Assembly: GCF_000348945.1 (NCBI RefSeq)
Contig: NZ_AOCK01000014.1
Span: forward strand, 1-64,000
Length of the DNA stretch: 64,000 nucleotides
Direction: 5' to 3'
Source: Paeniglutamicibacter gangotriensis Lz1y
Lineage (GTDB): Bacteria > Actinomycetota > Actinomycetes > Actinomycetales > Micrococcaceae
Shown here: positions 50,649-59,749 of the stretch, piece by piece
Numbering within the stretch: position 1 is the stretch's first letter
How the letters are laid out: each line of letters starts with the position of its first letter
Translations under genes and position numbers: made by a program
Notes under the pieces: model-generated
Told to the model about the DNA's origin: nothing
Database searches by the model: none
The model's input: the letters and a program-made list of their open reading frames with translations, nothing else

Positions 50649-51446
50649 TGCATAACCCAGATGCTCGGGTTTGAACTTGCCGGCTTTCAGCTCCACCACC
50701 ACGTAACGGTCCGAAGGCACGTGGTACAGCAGGAGATCCACGAAGAAGTCATCCCCATCGACATCGAGGTGGTACTGGCGTCCCACGAAAGCGAAGCCCG
50801 CTCCGAACTCTGCCAGGGTCTGGGACAGGCGCAGCGTCATGGCCTCCTCCAAGGCATGTTCATGGGCATCTTCGGTGAGGCCCAAGAAATCCAGCACCAA
50901 GGGGTCCTTGGCAACTTCCCGCGCCAGGTCAGTGCCTTCTCCCGGCAACCGTGCCTCGAGGTTGTTGGGGGCCGCACCGGTGCGGGTGTGCAGGGACGTG
51001 CGGATTTGGTGTTCCAGGACGGCCACCGACCACCCATGCTGAACCGCGCCGGAGGCATACCAGCGACGCAGTTCATGGTCATCGACCTTGTTCAGCAGCG
51101 CGACGTTGTGGCTCCAACTCAATTGTCCAGACGGTGTCTGGACAATTGGTTCCTCACCGCTCCAGGCCGCGGCGAAGGCGCGCATGTTGTACATATTGGT
51201 CCGGGAGAATCCCTTCATATGCGGGAATTCTGCACGCAGGTCGCGTGCAATCCTCTCCAGGACCTTGCTCCCCCAGGGTTGCTCATGCTGTCGTTGAAGG
51301 ATGGTGTGGCCGATGTTCCAGTACAGCTCGATCATGGCGGTGTTCACGACGCGCTGTGCCCTGTACTGGGCTTCCCGTACGAGATCTTTCAGGGTGGTCA
51401 GTGCGTCGGCATAGTCGCCGGGAATATCCGGTTCGAGCTGGGTCAT
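50649..51446 (-). pseudogene. N-terminal part of a YhcG/DUF1016-type nuclease, split by a RIT element
   Basis: From ATG 51446 the frame encodes the DUF1016 N-terminal winged-helix region (LVREAQYRAQRVVNTAMIEL, YWNIGHTI, FSRTNMYNMRAF) and most of the PDDEXK nuclease domain, with catalytic-type residues in FFVDLLLYH and VVVELKAGKFKPEHLGY. It then runs into the RIT element and stops after a few foreign residues at 50619. The lost C-terminus is at 46866-47123. The truncated protein keeps the D...ELK core, so partial function cannot be excluded, but family members need the C-terminal part of the fold. Confidence 0.82.
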
Positions 51447-51480
51447 GCCTCAACCCTAGTTCCAGTCACCGATGCCCTGT

Positions 51481-51515
51481 CGCCAATTGTCCAGACACTG
51501 GCTGGACAATTGGCG
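51481..51515. promoter_or_regulatory. Inverted repeat before the YhcG-type gene
   Basis: Perfect 14-base arms CGCCAATTGTCCAG (51481-51494) and CTGGACAATTGGCG (51502-51515) lie 35-69 bases upstream of the nuclease start. The same CAATTGTCCAG/CTGGACAATTG pair recurs inside the gene at 51120-51148 with 13-base arms and a three-base loop. An operator with an internal second site is possible. Confidence 0.5.
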
Positions 51516-51612
51516 GTGGAAGGGTTTGTTTGCCATCGGTTGCCGCAATATCCATGAATGCCAGGTCCCACGCCGACCATGGCCACGCTCGTTGGTTGCT
51601 GTGCAGGAATCC

Positions 51613-51981
51613 TCAGGATTCGTGCAGTGGGTACTCTCGTGTGAGGTCCCTGAACCAGCGGTCCTGGGCTGCGTTGTTGTCCCGGTCCAGGGCCTCGAGC
51701 TGCTGCACCAGGGCAGCATGACGGGGTGTACCCGACGATGTGGAGGCGATCTGCCGTTTGAGATCAAGACGCAGACCGTGAAGCTCTTGCTCCCGGGCGC
51801 GCGAGATTTCTTCCATGCCCATGGGGCCATCCTCCACGCCACGGCCCTCTTCCACAACAGCTTCGGGACTCCCGCCGGCAACAGGGAACTCCCCCGCTAC
51901 CTGCCGCAGCCTAGCCAGCACGGTGCCCGCACCAAGGCGGTCCGGCGCTGCCCGAGCTCGGCGGGGCACCCAGCGCCTCAA
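51613..51981 (-). CDS. Small coiled-coil protein of the plasmid module, copy A
   Basis: This 122-residue frame has no known family, but its last 69 residues (from MGMEEISRAREQELHGLRLD to LTREYPLHES) match the product of 60932-61174 at about four of five positions, so selection has kept it. The conserved part is helical and charged with a QLEALDRDNNAAQ segment. The N-terminal 50 residues are only partly conserved, and the true start may be the ATG at 51822. It lies convergent-side of the nuclease gene and divergent from a kfrA-like fragment. A plasmid maintenance or regulatory role is only a guess. Confidence 0.55.
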   Translation of the reverse strand: MRRWVPRRARAAPDRLGAGTVLARLRQVAGEFPVAGGSPEAVVEEGRGVEDGPMGMEEISRAREQELHGLRLDLKRQIASTSSGTPRHAALVQQLEALDRDNNAAQDRWFRDLTREYPLHES

Positions 51982-52014
51982 TGACGGCCAAGCCTGCGTG
52001 AAGACAAACAGACA

Positions 52015-52045
52015 GTAGTAATAATCTCAGTAAGATTCTTACTAC
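52015..52045. promoter_or_regulatory. KfrA-type operator candidate, copy A
   Basis: GTAGTAATAATC (52015-52026) and GATTCTTACTAC (52034-52045) are inverted with one mismatch around seven bases, between the small gene and the kfrA-like fragment. Similar AGTAGTA-type sites precede the intact kfrA-like gene (52959-52994), the copy B pseudogene (61330-61357) and the umuD-like gene (63938-63957). Confidence 0.5.
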
Positions 52046-52055
52046 TTCGCGCCCG

Positions 52056-52205
52056 ATGATGATGGTCGATTCACCAATGGATCATGCGGCAGCACCAATC
52101 GACGCAATGGAGTCGGAGAACCTCAAGGTAACGGTCACTGCGGTGCGCTCACGCGCCGGCGTCTCCATCAAGGCCACAAGATATAAATCGCACCGGCAGG
52201 CATAG
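52056..52205 (+). pseudogene. N-terminal fragment of a KfrA-like gene, copy A
   Basis: A short frame beginning at ATG 52056 reads VDSPMDHAAAPIDAMESEN and VTVTAVRSRAGVSI, matching the start of the copy B pseudogene at 61360 (VESPMDRAATTIDAMEAEN). Homology ends abruptly at about 52175 and the frame stops at 52203-52205, so only the DNA-binding N-terminus survives. Confidence 0.6.
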
Positions 52206-52332
52206 AAGCCCTGGACGAATTCGTGCTGCAAGGCGGAAAACGCACCCGCGCCTAACCGTCCGCCAAGATAACCCCAGCATCCGTAACCCGGCAAGGCCTG
52301 CCGGACCTCCATGGTCCCGCATCCGGTAACAC
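52206..52332. other. Breakpoint region, no gene
   Basis: Short GC-rich sequence between the kfrA-like fragment and the oppositely oriented intact kfrA-like gene. Nothing recognisable. Confidence 0.35.
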
Positions 52333-52941
52333 TTACTCTTTGATGCCCTCTTTTTTATGCGTTTCGGTTTTGTTCCAGTACAGCGCGGCCTGTTCCTGCA
52401 AGATGGCCAGGGCCCCGCGGGCCTCGGCCAGGGCCTCGCGTGCCTCTTGGGTGCGGGTCTGCTCGGTTTCCAGGGCTTCGGCGGCCAACCGGCGCTCCCC
52501 CTGATGGCGGGCGGCTTCTTCGGTGAGTTGGCCCCGCAGCCGGGCCACCTCTTGTTCCGCGGCTATGGCACGCTCTTTTTCGGCCTCGGCGCGCGCCGCT
52601 TCGGTGTCCACCAACTTCCCGGCCTCTTGAGCCTCCGCCGCGGCTGCGGCGACCAGTTCCCGGGCCGCCTCACGGTCCGACTGGTAACGCGCATCGGCAT
52701 CGGAGACGGCGGTGGCCCAGGCACTAGCGAAGATCCGCTGGACGGTCTCAGGCATTGGGATCTCAGGCTGCCGGGACTGGGTGCGCCACTGCTCGACGCC
52801 CAGACGCGCCGCTTCCATGGAGACCCCGGCGCGGGCGCGGACGGCCGAGACCGTGACCTTCGCCCCGGCGGCGTCCATCTCGGCGCTGGCGTCGGCAGCG
52901 CGCTGCGCCGGTGACGGTGACGATGTCGGGTGCTGCTCCAT
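52333..52941 (-). CDS. kfrA: KfrA-like plasmid DNA-binding coiled-coil protein
   Basis: The 202-residue protein has a KfrA-type N-terminal DNA-binding domain (AKVTVSAVRARAGVSMEAARLGVEQW) followed by a long alanine/glutamate-rich coiled coil (about residues 85-190). KfrA proteins are autoregulated plasmid maintenance factors. AGGAGAG precedes ATG 52941. An AT-rich inverted repeat at 52959-52994, just upstream, is a good autoregulatory operator. Its N-terminal domain is related to the broken plus-strand kfrA-like copies at 52056 and 61360. This gene is one of the main hints that the window is plasmid DNA. Confidence 0.78.
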   Translation of the reverse strand: MEQHPTSSPSPAQRAADASAEMDAAGAKVTVSAVRARAGVSMEAARLGVEQWRTQSRQPEIPMPETVQRIFASAWATAVSDADARYQSDREAARELVAAAAAEAQEAGKLVDTEAARAEAEKERAIAAEQEVARLRGQLTEEAARHQGERRLAAEALETEQTRTQEAREALAEARGALAILQEQAALYWNKTETHKKEGIKE

Positions 52942-52958
52942 GAAGACTCTCCTGAGAT

Positions 52959-52994
52959 AGAAATAATAGTTATATTACTACTACTATTACTTCT
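52959..52994. promoter_or_regulatory. Operator candidate before the intact kfrA-like gene
   Basis: AGAAATAATAGT (52959-52970) and ACTATTACTTCT (52983-52994) are inverted with one mismatch, 18 bases before the gene start, in an otherwise GC-rich region. The central part repeats ACTACTACT. Confidence 0.55.
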
Positions 52995-53643
52995 ATTTAT
53001 CGACGTGTCCATCCCTGCGTGTGCTGCTCGCCGTGGGCCTGGGCCTTTGTGGGGGTCCACCGGGAACCGCGGAGGTCCTCGGTCGTGCGGCGGGCGCCGC
53101 TGCCGCCACCGCCCGGTCCTTTGTCATCACGGGGCGCTGGTTTCGCGCACGCAGGTGCCGATCCACCGGGGAGGGTGACTACCCTGCAGGAAACACAGAC
53201 ACACACCCGGTGCGTTTGATCGCCTGCGTCCCCGGAGTCGGCGTATTAGTCAGGTTGCTTGGGGGCTGGTCTGGTGCCGGCCACGGCAAGTCATCATCAA
53301 GGGATTCGGGCGCTTGGCCCCGCAGCGCAGCAAGAGGCTTGTGCCCTTGGTGTCGGGCCATAAACTCCGAAGGACAGCAACCGAAAAAAGGGGACGGCCT
53401 TTAGGCCGGCACCTGATTCGCCGAAAGGCGGATCAGGTCAACAGCCGCACCGCGCAGCGGGCGCCCGGTTCTTTGGTGCGAGCGAGCGAGTGCCCGGGAC
53501 TCCCTCAAACCCTCGGCATCCCGCACGGAGTAGACGATGTATTACCCATTGACTCACACGAGTGCGTGAGTAAAAGACGAGATTCCACACGCCCTGCACA
53601 AGAAGCGATGACCCATGGGCGACAAGGATTCAGCGGAGTTGAA
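52995..53643. other. Intergenic, no gene seen
   Basis: About 650 bases of GC-rich sequence without a supported gene. A short inverted pair ACTCAC/GTGAGT occurs near 53550-53572, next to a CCCATTGA sequence that resembles the 8-base repeats at 62068-62098 in the copy B module. Confidence 0.45.
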
Positions 53644-53748
53644 TTAGCTGGCGTACACGGTCAGCAGTTCGTCCCAGTGGGTGGTGTAGCGCGGTGACAT
53701 CATCTCGCGGCGCATCGTCCATTCGGGCCCGGTCTTCATTCCCGACAG
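53644..53748 (-). pseudogene. C-terminal stub of a UmuC-like polymerase, copy A
   Basis: This stretch matches the last 35 codons of the UmuC-like gene at 62184-62288 at nearly nine of ten bases, including the tail [12 protein letters not shown]. Homology stops sharply at about 53748, where the ABC transporter region begins. The rest of this umuC copy has been lost, presumably when the transporter segment was joined here. Confidence 0.75.
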
Positions 53749-53785
53749 GCCCTGTGCGATTCTTTTCGCTGGCTATCGCTCAAAC

Positions 53786-54625
53786 TCAGACTCGGTCGAG
53801 CGCCTCCGGCACAATATCGAACCATGCCGCCCGCTCTGCGACCGTTGGAGCAGCCGGCAGGTTTCCCTTGCCATCCGGCTCAGGGATCGCCGCGACGAGC
53901 GAACGCGTATAAGGATGCCGTGACTCGTTCCAAACCGCATCGGTCGCACCCGATTCCACCACCCGACCGCGGTACATCACAAGAGTGCGGTCGGCGATGA
54001 GACGTACCACCGCGAGGTCGTGTGAGATGAAGAGCAGGCCCGCACCCGACTCGAGCGCGAGTTTACGCATCATCTCTGCGACGGCTGCCTGGCTTGACGC
54101 GTCGAGCGCGGAGATCGGCTCGTCAGCGACCAGGAGATCAGGTCGGGCAGCGAGTGCTCGCGCGATGGCGATGCGCTGCCGTTGTCCACCAGAGAACGAA
54201 TGCGGATAACGGTTGACCACGGTCGCAGGCAGGCCCACGCGCTCCAGCCATTCTTCCGGCCGCGTAGCCTCCATCCCACGTCGCCGGGCCGCGGCTATAC
54301 CCTCGGAAATCTGGGCACCGACTCGGATACGAGGATTGAGCGACGAGTTAGGGTCTTGGAAAACCATCTGGATCGAGGTGAAGTCATTGGACCGCTGGCG
54401 GACTCCGAGTGTGGGAACAGGGCGGCCCCGGTACTGCACGCTTCCCTCGCTTGGGGTCTCCATTCCTACAACGGCACGGGCGAGGCTGGATTTACCACAA
54501 CCGCTCTCACCGACGAGAGCGACAACCTCGCCTGCATCGATGCTGAGCGAAACGCCGTCGACGGCGCGTACGACCTTGGCGCCTCGGTACTCTACCGCTA
54601 GATCATCGACTCTGAGCAGGCTCAT
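53786..54625 (-). CDS. Peptide/nickel-type ABC transporter ATPase (DppF-like)
   Basis: The 279-residue ATPase has Walker A GESGCGKSS, signature SGGQRQR, Walker B LLVADEPIS and the HPYTRSL motif of oligopeptide/dipeptide/nickel importers. Its start overlaps the end of the other ATPase gene by four bases (54622-54625). As the last gene of a five-gene leftward operon it supplies one half of the ATPase heterodimer on the inner membrane face. The cargo (peptide, opine, sugar acid or metal chelate) cannot be told from this subunit. Confidence 0.88.
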   Translation of the reverse strand: MSLLRVDDLAVEYRGAKVVRAVDGVSLSIDAGEVVALVGESGCGKSSLARAVVGMETPSEGSVQYRGRPVPTLGVRQRSNDFTSIQMVFQDPNSSLNPRIRVGAQISEGIAAARRRGMEATRPEEWLERVGLPATVVNRYPHSFSGGQRQRIAIARALAARPDLLVADEPISALDASSQAAVAEMMRKLALESGAGLLFISHDLAVVRLIADRTLVMYRGRVVESGATDAVWNESRHPYTRSLVAAIPEPDGKGNLPAAPTVAERAAWFDIVPEALDRV

Positions 54626-55437
54626 TCCGCGTCTCCATTCATGCTGTTGGTCTTCGCACCTGGAAGGGAAGCAAGCAGCTCCCGCGTATATTCGTGCTGC
54701 GGCGTCATGAATAGCTGCTCCCTTGTTCCCGACTCGGTGATCAGCCCCGCCCGCATGACCGCGACATCGTCAGCTACCGCGCTCATCACACCCAAATCGT
54801 GGGTGACGAGCAGGACGGCGAGTTGGCGCTCGAGGGCTAGATCGCGCAACAGTTGGAGGATCCCGGCCTGCACTGTGACATCGAGCGCCGTCGTCGGTTC
54901 GTCGGCAAGCAACACGTCGGGATCGCACGCTAGGGCGATGGCGATGGCGATACGTTGCCGCTGACCGCCTGAAAACTGGTGCGGAAAGCGTGACAGGGCC
55001 TCCGTGGCATCCGGAACTTGAACGCGCTCAAGCAATTCAATCGCGTGGGCGCGCGCCTTCTTCCGGTCGTAACCGAGGTGGCGCCTCACATGATCAGTAA
55101 GTTGGCCTCCGATACGGATCTGCGGGTGCAGGCTAGCCGACGGGTCCTGGAAGATCATGGCAATGCGACGGCCACGGATGTCACGCAAGCGCGCCAGTGG
55201 GAGCCCGATGAGTTCAGTGCTACCAAGTCGCATGGAGCCAGTGACGATCGCGTTCGCAGGAAGAAGCCCGAGCACTGCAAGCGAGGAGACAGTCTTGCCG
55301 GAACCAGACTCCCCCGCGAGTCCCTGGATGCGCCCAGCGTATAGGTCAAGGGAGATGCCGTTGACGATGCGAGTGGGTGATTTCTTGTTTCCGATCGCGA
55401 TCGTCAAATCACGGATCGTGAGTGCGGGCGTAATCAC
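54622..55437 (-). CDS. Peptide/nickel-type ABC transporter ATPase (DppD-like)
   Basis: The 271-residue ATPase has Walker A GESGSGKT, signature SGGQRQR and Walker B VLLADEPTT. It is shorter than typical DppD proteins (about 320 residues), ending soon after PQHEYTRELLASLPG, so most of the usual C-terminal oligopeptide-binding extension is absent. Overlaps of four bases with both neighbours show coupled translation. It pairs with the DppF-like ATPase. Confidence 0.88.
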   Translation of the reverse strand: MITPALTIRDLTIAIGNKKSPTRIVNGISLDLYAGRIQGLAGESGSGKTVSSLAVLGLLPANAIVTGSMRLGSTELIGLPLARLRDIRGRRIAMIFQDPSASLHPQIRIGGQLTDHVRRHLGYDRKKARAHAIELLERVQVPDATEALSRFPHQFSGGQRQRIAIAIALACDPDVLLADEPTTALDVTVQAGILQLLRDLALERQLAVLLVTHDLGVMSAVADDVAVMRAGLITESGTREQLFMTPQHEYTRELLASLPGAKTNSMNGDAE

Positions 55438-56288
55438 GAGCTGACTCCTGTCTTGCTGAGCGCAGAGGTAGGGTCAAATATGTCGCGCAGGGAGTCTCCT
55501 ATGAAGTTGAAAGCCATCACGACGGTGAGTATGGCAAGCCCGGGAAACACACCGATCCACCAGCTGTCAAAGTTCTGCAGGGAGGCGGATATCATCGACC
55601 CCCACTCGGCGGTAGGAGGCTGGGCTCCCAGTCCGAGGAACGAAAGGCCGGACAGCAGTAGGATCGCAGTCCCGATATCGAGAGTTGCCAGTACCAAAAT
55701 TGGCCCCACGATGTTGGGGGCGATGTCGGAGATTAGCGATTTCGCAGGCGAATATCCAAGCAGCCGCCCAGCGATCACGTAGTTCTGTGTGCGTAGGCTG
55801 AGCACAAGGCTTCGCGTCATGCGAGCGTACTGAGGCCAAGAGACGATGATGGCTGCGATGGCGGCATTCCAGAGCGATGGGCCGAGGGAAGCTGCAACAA
55901 CCATGGCGAGGATGACGGTAGGGAACGCCATCACGAGGTCAGTTAGGCGCATGAGACCTTCATCGACCCATTTGCCGAAGAAGCCGGAGACGGCCCCGAC
56001 GATTGTTCCAAATAACATCGATACTGCGACGAGCAGGAGTGCCACCGGTACGGTCACGCGCGCTCCAGAAAGCAGACGCGAGAATACATCTCGGCCGAGT
56101 GCGTCGGTGCCCATCAACGTATCGATGCCCGGGGCCTGCAATCGCGGAAGGCCCTGTGCGAGGGGGTCGTGCGGCAGGTACAACGGCGCGGTGAACGCAA
56201 TGACGACCCAAGCCAAGGCGATGGCGGCACCGATAACTCCGAGCGGTGAGACCCAGTGCTTCGGAATTCGTAATCTCAAACGTCTCAT
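55434..56288 (-). CDS. ABC transporter permease (DppC-like)
   Basis: The 284-residue membrane protein has an N-terminal helix, an extracytoplasmic loop with LMGTDALGRDVFSRLLSGAR (the conserved GTDxxGRDxxSR signature) and five further helices with the permease loop near YSPAKSLISDIAPNI. The start at 56288 overlaps the upstream permease stop (ATGA) and gives the normal length, so the longer open frame upstream is not used. It forms the channel together with the DppB-like protein. Confidence 0.9.
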   Translation of the reverse strand: MRRLRLRIPKHWVSPLGVIGAAIALAWVVIAFTAPLYLPHDPLAQGLPRLQAPGIDTLMGTDALGRDVFSRLLSGARVTVPVALLLVAVSMLFGTIVGAVSGFFGKWVDEGLMRLTDLVMAFPTVILAMVVAASLGPSLWNAAIAAIIVSWPQYARMTRSLVLSLRTQNYVIAGRLLGYSPAKSLISDIAPNIVGPILVLATLDIGTAILLLSGLSFLGLGAQPPTAEWGSMISASLQNFDSWWIGVFPGLAILTVVMAFNFIGDSLRDIFDPTSALSKTGVSS

Positions 56289-57346
56289 GCGAGCCTCGCC
56301 CTCGGGTCGAGCACACCGTAGAGCATGTCGACAATGAAATTGATACCTAGATAGATCACTCCGACCACGAGGCCGACCCCCATGATCCCGGGCAGATCGA
56401 GGCTCGTCGCTGACAGATAGGCGTATGTGCCAAGACCTGGCCATGCGAATACGGCCTCAACAAGTACCGTGCCAGACAGGAGCGATCCAAAGGCGATACC
56501 GACGATCGTAAGGATCGGCAGGGACGCGCCACGCAGCACGTACCCGAAGAGCATCCGTGAACCACCCAACCCTTTGGCCCGTCCGGCGCGAACGTAATCA
56601 GCATCAAGCACCTCGAGCACCGACGTGCGAACGAAGCGGGTGAGCAGGCCAATTGTGAACAACGAGAGCACAAACACCGGCAGCATCAGGTGGGCCATCA
56701 CATCAACAAAGCTCTCCCACTGTCCCGCGAGTAGGGTGTCGACCGTGTAGAGGCCGGTGACACTCGGGGGCGGAGCATAAATGGGCGATAGCCTGCCTGA
56801 TCCAGGAGCGATCCCCAGCTGAAGGAAGAAAATGTTGAAAGCGGTCAGGGCCATCCAGAACGTCGGGATACTAAGACCAATGAGCGAGAGAACTCGCACA
56901 AGCTGATCGCTGAGCCGACCGCGGCGGTACGCCGCGACCGCACCTAACGCGGTGCCCACGGCGAGACTGACGACTATGGAGGCAAGCGCCACCTCAACCG
57001 TTGCCGGTACCGCCTTGACGAGGTCATCGGCCACCGGCTGGCGAGTGTGTAGCGACGTACCCATGTCGCCCTGCAGCAAGTTTCCCACGTATGTGAGGTA
57101 CTGCATCGGCAAAGGCTTGTCGAGACCATACTTCTCTACGTATGCCGCGACTGTGTCTGGGTTGCTCGCCGCCCCTTCCCCGAGGGCCGCAGCGACGGGG
57201 TTGCCGGGCACCAGATTAGTTAGGGTAAACGTCACGATCGTCACGCCGATTAACAGCAGGATGGAGGTCACGAATCGACGCAACAGGTACCCGATCAAGG
57301 GGCTCTTGACCGAGTACCTGCGCGGCGCATTAATACTTTTTGCCAC
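56285..57346 (-). CDS. ABC transporter permease (DppB-like)
   Basis: The 353-residue permease has the DppB N-terminal pattern (YLLRRFVTSILLLIGVTIVTFTL region), a large extracytoplasmic segment, and the conserved FVRTSVLEVLDADYVRAGRAKGLG loop that contacts the ATPases. It follows the binding-protein gene by 31 bases. Six membrane segments are visible. The first 16 residues are basic and could be trimmed if an internal start is used. Confidence 0.9.
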   Translation of the reverse strand: MAKSINAPRRYSVKSPLIGYLLRRFVTSILLLIGVTIVTFTLTNLVPGNPVAAALGEGAASNPDTVAAYVEKYGLDKPLPMQYLTYVGNLLQGDMGTSLHTRQPVADDLVKAVPATVEVALASIVVSLAVGTALGAVAAYRRGRLSDQLVRVLSLIGLSIPTFWMALTAFNIFFLQLGIAPGSGRLSPIYAPPPSVTGLYTVDTLLAGQWESFVDVMAHLMLPVFVLSLFTIGLLTRFVRTSVLEVLDADYVRAGRAKGLGGSRMLFGYVLRGASLPILTIVGIAFGSLLSGTVLVEAVFAWPGLGTYAYLSATSLDLPGIMGVGLVVGVIYLGINFIVDMLYGVLDPRARLA

Positions 57347-57377
57347 TGGTTACAACTATCTCTAGTGGAGTGAACCG

Positions 57378-58949
57378 TTACTTGGAGTGGAGCTCGGCGA
57401 TGTCCATCGTCCATGTGGAGTTATATGCCACTCCAGTGATGGATTCTGCAGTTGCGATGTTCGATCCCGGTACGATGAGTGGTACGAAAGGACCTGATTT
57501 CTGCATTTCCTCGGTGAACTTTCGGAATGCAATCTCACGCTCGTCGACGGTCGTGGCGTTGGCAGCTGCGGATGCAAGCTTTACCGACTCCGGGCTCATG
57601 CCGTCGTTCCAGCCCGCACGGAGTCCGACCTTGTCTCCTGCGGCGAAGGGCAGGAAGTTCGCGGAATCCGCGTAGTCGGGAGCCCAGAACCAGATGCTGA
57701 ATGCTTCGCGACCGTTCACATACTCATCTATTTGAGTCGTGAATGGAGCGGGTGCAAGCTTGAGCTTAATACCGGCCTCATCGAGCTGCGCCTGAATACG
57801 CTCTGCGAGAGGAGTGAAGCTCACGCCACCGACTGGGTAGTCGTTCGGGTACTCAAGAGTGATCGTTTCGTCGTTATAACCCGAAGCAGTCAGGGATTTC
57901 GCGGACTTGCCAAGATCCCTCTCGACACCACTGTCAAGCGCACCGAGGAACGCGGGCGGGATGACACCCGTGGCCTGTTCCGAACCCGCGCCCGCAAGTT
58001 CGAGAAGCCCTTCATAATCAAGGGCGTAACGCACGGCATCTACGAAATCAGGATTCGACGTGATCTTGCTGATCTCGGGGTTCTGGTTAAGCAACAGGAA
58101 AATGGTCTGAGCAGAGGGTCCCGACGTGACGCTGACACCATCGGCGAGGTCGGCAACTTGGTCTCCACTAAGATCAACGGCTACGTGCGAGTCGCCACCC
58201 TCAAGATTGAGCTTCTGCGTTGCACTCTCGGAGACGCTACGGATAACAACACGGCTGAAGTCCAGCTTCTCGTCACCGTTGTACTTCTCGTTTTCCGCTA
58301 GAACAACCTGCGTAGCGAAGTCAATGCTGTCGATGATATATGGTCCTGAGCCGGCGGATCCCGCGTTGAGGAATTCTTCAGCGGCATCTGTGTTGTCAGT
58401 CGTTCCCCCGTTCGCGAGGACGAGCTTCGAGTTGAGAATAGCAAGGGACGGATTTGTCATGAGCGCGGGGAGCTTCAGCGATGGCGTGGCTGTGGTCAGC
58501 TTCACGGTGCGGTCGTCGATCTTGGCGACTTCAACGCCGTTCATGAGGAAGTTCGCCTTGCTATCGACCATTCCCTTGACGCGATTGAGCGAGAAAACAA
58601 CGTCGTCTGCAGTGATGGGTGAGCCGTCGGAGAAGACCCGGCCTTCTTCAAGGGTGAAGGTAAAGACCGTGGCGTCTTCATTTTGCTCGAACGTGGCGAG
58701 ACCCGGAATCGGAGTGCTTTCGTCCGCGCCCTCAAAATCGAGGAGGGTCTCGTATACCGCCTTGGATACCATGTAGCCCGTCGGTACATAGTTACGCCCT
58801 GGGTCACCTGTCTCTAGGGTGAAGGCTGTATCGATCACAAGGCTAGAAGGAGCTTTAGCTGAGCTGTCTGATCCCCCGGAACAACCGGCCAGCATGGCCG
58901 TGGCCGCGAGGCCAAAGGCGAGTGCAGTGACGCGAGTAGTAGTGCGCAA
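57378..58949 (-). CDS. Family 5 extracellular solute-binding lipoprotein
   Basis: The 523-residue protein has a lipoprotein signal (RTTTRVTALAFGLAATAMLAGCSGG) and a family 5 (peptide/nickel) binding domain with SITADDVVFSLNR-type text (here PITADDVVFSLNRV), FLLLNQNPE and VDAVRYALDYEGLL. TTG 58949 is chosen as start because GAGGAGAC lies nine bases upstream and it gives a compact signal peptide. It is the first gene of the importer operon and is divergent from an Lrp/AsnC gene. The ligand is unknown. Confidence 0.88.
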   Translation of the reverse strand: MRTTTRVTALAFGLAATAMLAGCSGGSDSSAKAPSSLVIDTAFTLETGDPGRNYVPTGYMVSKAVYETLLDFEGADESTPIPGLATFEQNEDATVFTFTLEEGRVFSDGSPITADDVVFSLNRVKGMVDSKANFLMNGVEVAKIDDRTVKLTTATPSLKLPALMTNPSLAILNSKLVLANGGTTDNTDAAEEFLNAGSAGSGPYIIDSIDFATQVVLAENEKYNGDEKLDFSRVVIRSVSESATQKLNLEGGDSHVAVDLSGDQVADLADGVSVTSGPSAQTIFLLLNQNPEISKITSNPDFVDAVRYALDYEGLLELAGAGSEQATGVIPPAFLGALDSGVERDLGKSAKSLTASGYNDETITLEYPNDYPVGGVSFTPLAERIQAQLDEAGIKLKLAPAPFTTQIDEYVNGREAFSIWFWAPDYADSANFLPFAAGDKVGLRAGWNDGMSPESVKLASAAANATTVDEREIAFRKFTEEMQKSGPFVPLIVPGSNIATAESITGVAYNSTWTMDIAELHSK

Positions 58950-59151
58950 CGGTGTTGTCTCCTCATATGTGTGAGCTGCATCTCCCCCAACGACTCGTGC
59001 ACACCGTGGATTCATATACGGATGCCACGGTCGAGCGACTTTGGTAGTCTCTGGACAGCGTGTATCGAGAATCCCACAGTCGGCACAATCTGTCCAATAT
59101 ATTTACGAAGTTTCAGACAGTCTGCACCGACGAATTCAATTGGAGTATTGA
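58950..59151. promoter_or_regulatory. Divergent region between importer operon and Lrp/AsnC gene
   Basis: TGGACAG (59052-59058) and CTGTCCA (59090-59096) are inverted across 31 bases, and AT-rich sequence (ATATATTTACG) follows. This fits a site for the neighbouring Lrp/AsnC regulator acting on both genes, by position only. Confidence 0.4.
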
Positions 59152-59730
59152 ATGTCCAGAAAAGTAGCATCCGGATCCGAGGTGGGTGGACAAAAAGTTG
59201 GCCCCTTGGATGGAGTCGACATGCGCATATTGTCGGAATTGCGCGATGACGGTCGGATATCGATGGCTGTCTTGGCGGAACGGGTGAATATTTCGCGTGC
59301 CGGAGTGTATACAAGAGTCCAAAGCTTGATCTCCACCGGTGTCATTTCCGGTTTCTCCGCGCGGGTCGATCCGGAGAAGGTCGGTCTTGGAATCTGTGCA
59401 CTCGTTTTTGTGACGGTGCATCCACAGGCTTGGGAACCATTCCGCGATAAAATAACGGACATGCCAGACATTGAGTCCTGCCGAATCACAACGGGGGAAC
59501 ATGATGCCATGCTCGTGGTTCGGGCTTCCGAGGTAGGCGAAATCCACAATTTCGTCATCGGCGTGGTTGCAGCCCTTGCCGAAGTGAAGTCAGTCGAAAC
59601 GGTGCTCGTTCTCGACGAGGTGTTCGAGCGTCCGTTTCTGCTGCCCATCGATCTGCCCTCTCGAGAAACCCAGGGCAAGCAGCTTGGGCTCACACGTTAC
59701 ACGCGCGCGCGGGAAGGCCGTGGGTCTTGA
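59152..59730 (+). CDS. Lrp/AsnC-family regulator
   Basis: The 192-residue protein has an N-terminal helix-turn-helix (LDGVDMRILSELRDDGRISM, then AVLAERVNISRAGVYTRVQSL) and a C-terminal RAM ligand-binding domain (ICALVFVTVH, MLVVRAS). Both ends carry short extensions relative to the usual 150-160 residues. GGAG lies about eight bases before ATG 59152. Divergent from the importer operon, it probably senses an amino-acid-like ligand, which hints that the importer takes up peptides or amino-acid derivatives. Confidence 0.88.
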   Translation: MSRKVASGSEVGGQKVGPLDGVDMRILSELRDDGRISMAVLAERVNISRAGVYTRVQSLISTGVISGFSARVDPEKVGLGICALVFVTVHPQAWEPFRDKITDMPDIESCRITTGEHDAMLVVRASEVGEIHNFVIGVVAALAEVKSVETVLVLDEVFERPFLLPIDLPSRETQGKQLGLTRYTRAREGRGS

Positions 59731-59749
59731 AACGAATGGGCGCCGTTCG

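Noticed and set aside
53021-53404. Overlapping plus-strand frames between the kfrA-like gene and the umuC stub
   Set aside because: Arginine/proline-rich with no homologue in the duplicated module; no ribosome site.
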